Source: JAJDYQ01 sp963662865 (lineage in GTDB: Bacteria; Pseudomonadota; Gammaproteobacteria; JAJDYQ01). Taken from it: 64,000 nucleotides of DNA. The first letter of the stretch is position 1. The number at the start of each line of letters is the position of its first letter. A program made the translations under genes and the position numbers. The notes below the pieces were generated by a model, which was not told where the DNA came from, did no database searches, and saw only the letters and a list, made by a program, of their open reading frames with translations. This document shows, in pieces, positions 17,709-24,804 of the stretch. The DNA lies in contig OY759969.1 of the NCBI GenBank assembly GCA_963662865.1, positions 1,240,001 through 1,304,000 of the forward strand, read 5' to 3'.

Positions 17709-17852
17709 AGTGAGCCTCCATGAAATATGGTAGGCTTCCCCTGCCGCGATCGTGGCGGGGTAGCCTTGGTTGCTCACAGTGTGAAACCACTGTGGGTGAT
17801 GGCCGGCGTCGGTGTTGGTGCACCGGGGCCGGTCGCTGCTCTTTAGGATTTA

Positions 17853-18497
17853 TTACTTCGAAATAATATGCGTGCCCCCCATCATCGGATGGTCATGCTC
17901 ACCCGCGGTGGGAGTGCTGTAGATGTGCAGCGGCAGGACGATCAACGAACTGTCCTTCGTGTAAAAATGATGCGGGACCATGCTGTGCAGAATCAATACG
18001 TCGCCCGGATCGAGCGTTTCTTCATACGCTTGATCGCCGAGGCCAATCACGGCGATGCCGGCGCCGTCCAGCACATACACCACTCTCGCGGTCGAGTGGA
18101 TATGATGCTGCTGCTCGGAGGTGTGGGGCGGCATGTAGAGCATCTGCCAGGTAGGGTCGCCGGGCCGGATCGGCGGCAGCAGTTGCGCGGTTGAGCAGCC
18201 ATTGATATAGGGGAGGCGTGGCGTGGCGTCCACTGCGGCGCTGCGATATGGTGGTCGATAGCCCGCGATATCGACGGTCAGGCTGTCGCTCTGCATCGTG
18301 TCATGCGCCCAAATCCCGTGTGCGCTAACCAATGGACCGTGCGATTCGTCGTGTCGAAAAACCCAAACTGAATGCCCTGGTTCAAGTTGAACTGTTTGGT
18401 CGCCGGTGAAAACGGTGTAGATGTACAAATCCGACATTAGATTCTCTTGCCGGTTGATATCTCCTGCCTCGATCAAACTGTATCCGAATTCTCTCAT
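17853..18497 (-). CDS. Cupin-domain protein
   Basis: A 214-residue protein. The C-terminal half has a cupin barrel: HTSEQQHHIHSTARVVYVLDG provides the first metal-binding motif (HxH) and PGDVLILHSMVPHHFY the second. The N-terminal half may be a second, metal-free barrel. Located between a PP-loop enzyme and an adenine methylase at the prophage end, where Mu carries its DNA-modification gene mom. Cupins include dioxygenases and sugar enzymes; the reaction is unknown. Confidence 0.65.
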   Translation of the reverse strand: MREFGYSLIEAGDINRQENLMSDLYIYTVFTGDQTVQLEPGHSVWVFRHDESHGPLVSAHGIWAHDTMQSDSLTVDIAGYRPPYRSAAVDATPRLPYINGCSTAQLLPPIRPGDPTWQMLYMPPHTSEQQHHIHSTARVVYVLDGAGIAVIGLGDQAYEETLDPGDVLILHSMVPHHFYTKDSSLIVLPLHIYSTPTAGEHDHPMMGGTHIISK

Positions 18498-18505
18498 CAG
18501 TCCTC

Positions 18506-19420
18506 CTAATAATAAATTGCCTGTGCCGGCCGAAACCGCTTGCGCAGGTTACGCAACGACCACTCCTTACGCTTTTTGTTGCGGTAGTCGGCATTCCGGA
18601 ATTGCGCGTAAATATAATCCTTGGCAATCTGCTTGTAGCCTGTATCGTCATCACTGATCCAGCGCTTGTTTAGGTGTCGGTTTGAGATCGCCCATCGATC
18701 CCAATCCGCACCACAAAAAAAATGATAAGTATTGGAGCGCGGTTCGATGCCGTTGTCGTACATCCTGTACTGCACAAACTGATACTTGAGGCTGAAATTA
18801 GCCCACCACAGCAGATCTGCCGTGTCCTTGACCGTGATCGACGCTTTGGTGCGCTGCTCGGATGTTGCGTCCAGGAAAGGCTGTGGCAGAACATCTTGAT
18901 AAGGCTGGAGCAAATGTTGTCGAAAGGCATTGCGGAACATCAAGTCGGAGCCGAATATCTGGTCGCCCAGCTCACCGGTCACCAAGTTAAAGCTCTCGAC
19001 CAGCGCACCGAATTGAGGCGGCAGATGCACGGGGGTCACCTTAGCGAACTGACACTGCCACAGGCGGCGATACAGCGCCGGATATTCCTGCGCCGCCCAG
19101 GGCGACAAAGAACAATAAAACGGCTTATCGGCGCGGATAAGCGCGGCCAACGCGACCGTGGAATCAATGCCGCCGGACCACATCAGCAGCACCGGTTTGC
19201 TGCTGTCCGCCATGATCTGCGCCGCGCGGGCGTCGGCGATAACGGCAAACGTCTTGTCCGTATCGGTGTCGTCCGGAATCGGCGTCAAGATATGATAGTC
19301 CCAATCACCAAACTTGATCGTGCCGGTTCGATCCATGCAACTGGCTCGGAACCAAGCATTAATCTTCGACCATTCCGGCGCGTAGTCATCGGGCAAGGGC
19401 AATAGTAATTTATCGGTCAT
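18506..19420 (-). CDS. PP-loop ATP pyrophosphatase, asparagine-synthase-like
   Basis: A 304-residue protein with the PP-loop LLMWSGGIDSTVALAAL near residue 80, and ELGDQIFGSD, resembling the ADELFGGY motif of asparagine synthase C domains. No glutaminase domain is present. Such enzymes adenylate a carboxylate or base and transfer an amine or sulfur. The gene overlaps the 83-residue gene by 4 bases and is followed 8 bases later by the cupin gene, so the three are co-expressed. Function in the phage unknown. Confidence 0.7.
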   Translation of the reverse strand: MTDKLLLPLPDDYAPEWSKINAWFRASCMDRTGTIKFGDWDYHILTPIPDDTDTDKTFAVIADARAAQIMADSSKPVLLMWSGGIDSTVALAALIRADKPFYCSLSPWAAQEYPALYRRLWQCQFAKVTPVHLPPQFGALVESFNLVTGELGDQIFGSDLMFRNAFRQHLLQPYQDVLPQPFLDATSEQRTKASITVKDTADLLWWANFSLKYQFVQYRMYDNGIEPRSNTYHFFCGADWDRWAISNRHLNKRWISDDDTGYKQIAKDYIYAQFRNADYRNKKRKEWSLRNLRKRFRPAQAIYY

Positions 19421-19668
19421 AACGCGGTATCCTGTACATCGGTCGAGGGAGCCAGGGCGGATTTGCCGTCGTCCCAGTCATCGTCCGGCTCGTCATCTGC
19501 TGATGACGGCCCCAGGACCTCGGCTTGTGCGATCAGAGATTGCAGATCATCCGGCTTAGCGCCGTATTTCAGCAGCACCGCAGTATCGTCAGTCTCTAAT
19601 ATCAGGCCCTGATCTCCAACGACACGCCAGCGACCAGGTGCCAACGCGACAATGTTATAGTTTTGCAT
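19417..19668 (-). CDS. Small acidic phage protein, unknown
   Basis: 83 residues, no family recognised. The first half (MQNYNIVALAPGRWRVVGDQ) looks like a small beta-rich domain; the tail is strongly acidic (DDEPDDDWDD). GGAGAG lies six bases before the ATG. Its stop overlaps the PP-loop gene start, so the pair is translationally coupled. It could be a carrier or substrate for that enzyme or a tail-fibre partner. Confidence 0.6.
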   Translation of the reverse strand: MQNYNIVALAPGRWRVVGDQGLILETDDTAVLLKYGAKPDDLQSLIAQAEVLGPSSADDEPDDDWDDGKSALAPSTDVQDTAL

Positions 19669-20299
19669 ATATGACTCTCCGGGTTTTATGGTTCTGGGCC
19701 CTGTAGTTTTTAGTTATAGTATCCTCGCCATCTTGGTAAGTCCTACTCGATGCCGGGGTCTGGCTCGTCGTAATCTCATCGATGATGACAACCCAGGTAC
19801 CTGCCAAACCAACCGCTGGCATCTCGGGGTCAGGCAAGAGGATTCCTGCCGTTGACGTGCTGGCCATACGCTCAACGAACGCGGTCACACCCGACTGTAC
19901 ATTGGTCACATGACCAAACTCATCAAACTCCAACAATTTGATGATATGTCCTGCTTGCAGCTGTGCAATTTTGACGGATGACGTGTTCCCATGGACAATT
20001 TTACCGTCTAAAGCTTTGGACAAGCCCTTGCCCGCCAAGGCAGATCCATAGCGTGCGGTGGGCACCAGGCCGTTTTTATCCAACTCACAGATCCCACCGG
20101 CGACGCCTTTGTCGATGCGGCCCGCCGGCACCTTGGCCTGGGCATTGAGCTCACACACGCCGTCGGCGACACCGCGGCTGTCGATCAATGCAATAACCGC
20201 CCGCAGCATCGCCAAAATAGCCGCTCGGGCCAGACCCGGATTATCCTTGCCAGCGTCCAAGTGGGTATCATCCAACCCTGTCTTGTTGGGCCACATCAT
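19655..20299 (-). CDS. Tail fibre-like protein
   Basis: 214 residues. The N-terminal half has two copies of a phage tail-fibre repeat (GVADGVCELNAQAKVPAGRI and GVAGGICELDKNGLVPTARY). AGGAG precedes the ATG, which overlaps the stop of the tip protein gene. Position after the J-like gene fits a distal fibre. The C-terminus differs from known fibres and may carry the receptor specificity. Confidence 0.65.
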   Translation of the reverse strand: MMWPNKTGLDDTHLDAGKDNPGLARAAILAMLRAVIALIDSRGVADGVCELNAQAKVPAGRIDKGVAGGICELDKNGLVPTARYGSALAGKGLSKALDGKIVHGNTSSVKIAQLQAGHIIKLLEFDEFGHVTNVQSGVTAFVERMASTSTAGILLPDPEMPAVGLAGTWVVIIDEITTSQTPASSRTYQDGEDTITKNYRAQNHKTRRVIYAKL

Positions 20300-23103
20300 T
20301 GATCTCCTGTTAAATACACATCGACCACCGCGTCTTGTGGTTGGCGATTGCTGTCATAAATCCGGATTGTCGGTGGCGACTTGCTGACGATCTCCCAGGA
20401 CCATCCCGGCCCGACAGATTGCAGGGCAATCTGTATTTGAGAGACGGAGGACAAGTCGGTGGGGATCACTCGACCGGTATCGGCCGAACCGGACCAAGCG
20501 GACGTATCGACATCAAGCCAGATAGTCTGCTCGATCCCTCGCCGCAATATCTGGACGAGCAGATCACCCACGGTGATCACAGGGGCGGCCGGATCCCGAA
20601 ACAACTCCACGGTGTAATATAGATAGCGCGCGGGAAAAGTAATCCTGGCCGTATTGCTTGGCTGTGAGGTACCTCGATAAGTATATGTGTATCGCCTCCA
20701 GCTATCGGAAGCCTCGCGCTTGAAGTATCGGGATATCAAGATCTTGTTGTGCCCATTAACAGCAAATCGACTGGCCATCGTGAACTCCGAATAGACCGCC
20801 CCCAGGTCAATGACCTTGCTGGTCAACATAACGCTATCCGGCGACGTGTCGGCATGACCGCCCCAAGCGCTCATGTCGTCCCAGGACTGGATGTTGTCCC
20901 AAGTACGATTATCGATGCTGGTGAGCGATCCGTCGGCCTCAAGCAACAAATTTTTCGTCGCCGCCCAACCCGACACCATCGGTTGGTCAATATAGAGCAC
21001 GCGATCCAAAGGCCAGGTATGGCGTAATAGTTCGGCGCTGATATACGTCGGCAGCGACTCATTACCGCTGGTATCGACTGCCACGATAGCAGCCACAAAA
21101 GAACCATACGGCAGAGAAAATCGATGCACCTGCCAGGGAGAGGACGATAACAAGCCAGAGTGCAGGTCGGCCAGATCGTCCCAGGTATAATTACGCCCCG
21201 ATTTGGCCCTGATTTTGTACCCGGCGATATCGGCCTCCGGCACCGGACTCCAGGTAAACAGGTTTGTCTGTTCCTGCGGGCGCGGCTCGTAGAGAAACCC
21301 GGTCACCTGTGCCGGTCGGGTGGTTTTTCCGGACACATAATAATTCCACGACGTGGTCCACGCAGACGTCATGCCGAGCGAGCTCACCGCCCGGATGCGC
21401 ATATCATACTGTCGCTTGGCGCTCACCGGAGCGATCTCAAGATGGGTGCCGGTAGTCGTGCCAGCGTCCAGCCAAGTGGCCGATGACGATAATTTGTGCT
21501 GCGCCTGATATCCAGAAACAAAACCGCCTGCGGAGGAAGACCAACTCGCCTGCAATTGATGCGCGAGTTGGCCGCTCGCATCAATCTGATACTCGCTAGA
21601 TAGCCGCAACGCGATGGGCCGAGAAACCACATGCAGCTCAGGCAGTTGTGTATTGGGAGCCGGATCGACACGAGAGGCCTCGCCGTAAGCCCAGTTATAG
21701 ATGCTGTCGTCGTACTCGATGAGCTCCAGGTCTATGCCCAGGTCATCGGAGAGCTGCCAACCCACCACCTGGAATTTTTTCTCGGCCCAGCCCAGGTGCC
21801 CAATCGTTAGACGGACGACATCCCAGGCTTTGATGCCGAGCACCGTCAGCTTGCACGGCAGATTAACAGTAATGCTCTGCCGGTGGCGCTCCAGCTCGAT
21901 TTTAGCCAGCCGCTGCGCCGCGATGCCGTCGGTAGTAAATGGTAAATCCAGGTCAAAATCGATGCGTTCATTGCCGTCCTGCTGCTCGTACCGGTCATTG
22001 GTGACGGGCGGAAAATCGGTCGGTTTCCAGGCGTGTTCGGGACTGATGTAGGTGCCTTTGACTACATTGAACAGACTCCCCCGATCCTGTCGCGGCTGAT
22101 ACGTCAGTGCACCACGCAGATCGTCCTCACCAATATCGCGTGTAGCCGCCACGGCGCCGCCGGCATGTACCTCCCAGTTGCCGCCTGTCCAGAAAACCGC
22201 CCCAGCGCCGGCGCTGCGCAACGCCTCCAGGATTTGCAACGGCGACAAATCAAGCGTATAGCTGCCATCGCAGCGGTAGCGCGGCTGGTAACGATTGGCA
22301 CCGCCAATCGCCACGTCTTCGTCGCAAATGTTGGCGGCGGCGGTCACGGTAGCCCAATCGATCTCATCATCGGGGGTATGGAGACCATCTTGGCTACGCA
22401 GATAATCGGCGACGCATAACGCCCAATTATTGCTATAAGCTGTATCGCTAGAACGCGGGTCATACACCCGTTTGCCGCGAACGATGGCGCTGATGTTGGG
22501 GATACCGTTGGGCCAGGCACGTTGTGTAAATTCAGACGCTGCGGTGCCCACATCCCAGGTCAAGCGTACATATAGATAGGCACAACCGCGCAACCGATGG
22601 TCGCTTGTCCAATGGCCGGACATAGCCCCTCTCAACGCGGCGCTCGCCGCCTGATCATCCGCGCCCAGATGTTGTTCAATTGAGTACCACTTATCATCCC
22701 AATCGGTCGCTGGCTTATCGTTAAAATACACCTCGTCGATAGCCTCGACCGGGTGGCCAGCGAGCACAATTACCAAGTGCATATACTTATTGCGAGCACC
22801 CGATGAACCGGCAAACACCAACACGCCAGAAACCTTGATTTGCCCGTAAATCACCCGACGCGGCGCGATGGATGACCGCACAATTTGCGTGCGGCCGAGC
22901 GCCTCCTCATTAAAATCAAATCCACGCGTCTTCGGTTTGAACAGGGCGCGACTGACCAGTGAAACCGCCAGGGACACCGCGATCTTGGTCAGCACCGAAT
23001 TGATCGTCAACGTCTTGAACGTAATCAAAAACGCGCTGACCGGATCAGCCAACGCCGTGGTCGGCACCAGCAACAGACAAACCAGCAGGGCTGGATATCG
23101 CAT
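20296..23103 (-). CDS. Tail tip / host-specificity protein (J-like)
   Basis: 935 residues from the ATG at 23103 (MRYPALLVCL), which overlaps the preceding stop (TGATG). Contains the phage tip-attachment region, followed by fibronectin type III-like repeats (around PAQVTGFLYEPRPQEQTNLFTW and FVSGYQAQHKL) and a beta-rich end. The hydrophobic start resembles a signal peptide, which is unusual for a tip protein, but hydrophobic N-termini occur in related siphophages. Sits in canonical order after the K-like and hub genes. Confidence 0.8.
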   Translation of the reverse strand: MRYPALLVCLLLVPTTALADPVSAFLITFKTLTINSVLTKIAVSLAVSLVSRALFKPKTRGFDFNEEALGRTQIVRSSIAPRRVIYGQIKVSGVLVFAGSSGARNKYMHLVIVLAGHPVEAIDEVYFNDKPATDWDDKWYSIEQHLGADDQAASAALRGAMSGHWTSDHRLRGCAYLYVRLTWDVGTAASEFTQRAWPNGIPNISAIVRGKRVYDPRSSDTAYSNNWALCVADYLRSQDGLHTPDDEIDWATVTAAANICDEDVAIGGANRYQPRYRCDGSYTLDLSPLQILEALRSAGAGAVFWTGGNWEVHAGGAVAATRDIGEDDLRGALTYQPRQDRGSLFNVVKGTYISPEHAWKPTDFPPVTNDRYEQQDGNERIDFDLDLPFTTDGIAAQRLAKIELERHRQSITVNLPCKLTVLGIKAWDVVRLTIGHLGWAEKKFQVVGWQLSDDLGIDLELIEYDDSIYNWAYGEASRVDPAPNTQLPELHVVSRPIALRLSSEYQIDASGQLAHQLQASWSSSAGGFVSGYQAQHKLSSSATWLDAGTTTGTHLEIAPVSAKRQYDMRIRAVSSLGMTSAWTTSWNYYVSGKTTRPAQVTGFLYEPRPQEQTNLFTWSPVPEADIAGYKIRAKSGRNYTWDDLADLHSGLLSSSPWQVHRFSLPYGSFVAAIVAVDTSGNESLPTYISAELLRHTWPLDRVLYIDQPMVSGWAATKNLLLEADGSLTSIDNRTWDNIQSWDDMSAWGGHADTSPDSVMLTSKVIDLGAVYSEFTMASRFAVNGHNKILISRYFKREASDSWRRYTYTYRGTSQPSNTARITFPARYLYYTVELFRDPAAPVITVGDLLVQILRRGIEQTIWLDVDTSAWSGSADTGRVIPTDLSSVSQIQIALQSVGPGWSWEIVSKSPPTIRIYDSNRQPQDAVVDVYLTGDQ

Positions 23104-23585
23104 CAGCCGACCCTCCAGGCAATCAGCGGCGGTGCTTGATCCGCCGGAAAAAACTCCAAGTGCATCCGTCCCGGAGCAACGCATACCCCACCCAAGCAAA
23201 TGCCCAGTGCGCGACGAGGATAGCGGGCAGGCAACAACACCACATCGCCGCGAGCGGCAAGCCCCGGATGCGGCTTACGCGGTAGTCCGGTACGGTCCAT
23301 TACATCCGCCAGATCGCCGTAATCCCGTGCGGCTTTGGCAGTGTGATATTGACCGCGTACCTCCGCGGCCAGATCCACCCCGGTCATCTGCTGGACCGCA
23401 TCGGCGGCAAACAAAGCGCAATCGTGTCGTCCCCAGGCAAACGGCCGCAGGCGCCGACCCTCAATAAATTGATACAGGCGCTGTTCCCAATCCAACAGCC
23501 GCTCAATCGGCGGCTGACGTACTCTCCCGCGGGGAGAGGGGCCGAGGGTAAGAGGCTTGCCCGTCATCGCCGGGTTGTCCCCCAC
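23103..23585 (-). CDS. Tail assembly peptidase, K/NlpC-P60-like
   Basis: 160 residues with WGRHDCALFAADAV, where the Cys follows the pattern of phage NlpC/P60-like tail peptidases (and DUF6950), and a later region HPGLAARGDVVLLP. Role in lambda-type tails: processing or local peptidoglycan cleavage at the tip. Start within the preceding gene; the ATG at 23567 is an alternative. Confidence 0.65.
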   Translation of the reverse strand: MGDNPAMTGKPLTLGPSPRGRVRQPPIERLLDWEQRLYQFIEGRRLRPFAWGRHDCALFAADAVQQMTGVDLAAEVRGQYHTAKAARDYGDLADVMDRTGLPRKPHPGLAARGDVVLLPARYPRRALGICLGGVCVAPGRMHLEFFPADQAPPLIAWRVG

Positions 23586-24145
23586 AACAACTCACGCTCG
23601 GACATTTCAGAGACAAAGTCAAACCCTCGGTCCGCCGGATAAGCCTGGCGTTGGTCTTCGGGTGTGTATCGCCGCGTCCGCGGTCGAGTCCAGTCGGCCA
23701 GACGCGACTCCAGGGTGCAGGCGATGGCGCCCTCCTCGCCGACCACTCCCTGCATCGAATCAATGCGCCCGGAGAAAATCAGGAACGGCGCGAAGCCACT
23801 AGGCATCACCGTGCCGTCCAACAAGGCCAACCAGATTTGCGCCCGGCGTCCCTGGTAATGCTCGCGCAGCGACAACCCGACGATCTCGGCAGGCAGGCCG
23901 GACAAACTGATCTGCACCTTGGCGGGCTGCAACTCGGTGGATTCGCCGACGGCGGAAATAGACCCTAGATTGCCGGTGCCGAGCCAATCGTGGCCACGCC
24001 AGTCGATGATGCCGACGCCCGAATGTGCGCGAAACGCGCCGCCGGCAAAATCCAGATACACCAACTGGATCAACGACAGCGTATCGCTATCGGGTACCGC
24101 CGGCGGGAGGATGAGTCGCGGCAGAGGAGTGACCGGGCCCACCAT
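23564..24145 (-). CDS. Baseplate hub-type tail protein (DUF2163-like)
   Basis: 193 residues, beta-rich, with HSGVGIIDWRGHDWLGTGNL and LLDGTVMPSGFAPFLIFSGR, typical of tail proteins that join the tape measure to the tip in transposable siphophages such as B3 and D3112. Overlaps both neighbours by a few bases. Family assignment is from pattern and position. Confidence 0.6.
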   Translation of the reverse strand: MVGPVTPLPRLILPPAVPDSDTLSLIQLVYLDFAGGAFRAHSGVGIIDWRGHDWLGTGNLGSISAVGESTELQPAKVQISLSGLPAEIVGLSLREHYQGRRAQIWLALLDGTVMPSGFAPFLIFSGRIDSMQGVVGEEGAIACTLESRLADWTRPRTRRYTPEDQRQAYPADRGFDFVSEMSERELLWGTTRR

Positions 24146-24804
24146 CAGAACACCTCCACCAGCTCCACCGTCATGGAACCGACCTTCCCGCCACCCTGAT
24201 AGCGGGCCCGGCCCTGGCCATCATCCGCCAGACGAAAGGTCGCAATCGGCCGGTCCACCATGGCCGACAAGACATCACCGGCAGCCGGGATAGCCTGCCT
24301 CATGGGCGGCGTAATCGTTGTCCGCACCCGGTCACGAATAACCTCGGAAGCCACTACCTGCTTGAGCTCGCCGGCCACAGCAACAAAATAACCCGCCGGC
24401 AACACCGTCTTGCTGGGCGAGACCAGCGGCAGGATAGTATGACCGGCCGGCGTGGCAATGCCCTGGCCGGTCATGGTCGCGTTGATGTAAGGCAGCGCCA
24501 CATTGCGCCGCGCCGCCGGGCGAGCACCAAAGACCGCCGCCTCGGTCGTGCCGGCCAGAATCGACTGCTGCTGCATCGGCCATAAAGTCATTCGCCCCGC
24601 CGGCCCACGCAGGCCATTGATGAAGGCACTCAGGCGCGTCATCTCGGCACGTATCAAATGCTGAAAACGCATGCTGGCCCGCCACCGCGCCCCAGGCAGC
24701 TCAATCGTCTGCGTGGCCCGCGACAACGGCGACGTGTGGGTCATCGTGTTCGTCTCCAGCCACCAATCGATGCTGGAGGGACGCAAGTCATCCGGCCAAC
24801 GCAT
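24145..24804 (-). CDS. Distal tail protein
   Basis: 219 residues. Starts MRWPDDLRPSSIDWWLETNT and includes RWRASMRFQHLIRAEMTRL, a pattern of distal tail proteins that ring the tail end. The start overlaps the tape measure stop (TGATG). Assigned by position and by the beta-rich composition. Confidence 0.55.
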   Translation of the reverse strand: MRWPDDLRPSSIDWWLETNTMTHTSPLSRATQTIELPGARWRASMRFQHLIRAEMTRLSAFINGLRGPAGRMTLWPMQQQSILAGTTEAAVFGARPAARRNVALPYINATMTGQGIATPAGHTILPLVSPSKTVLPAGYFVAVAGELKQVVASEVIRDRVRTTITPPMRQAIPAAGDVLSAMVDRPIATFRLADDGQGRARYQGGGKVGSMTVELVEVF

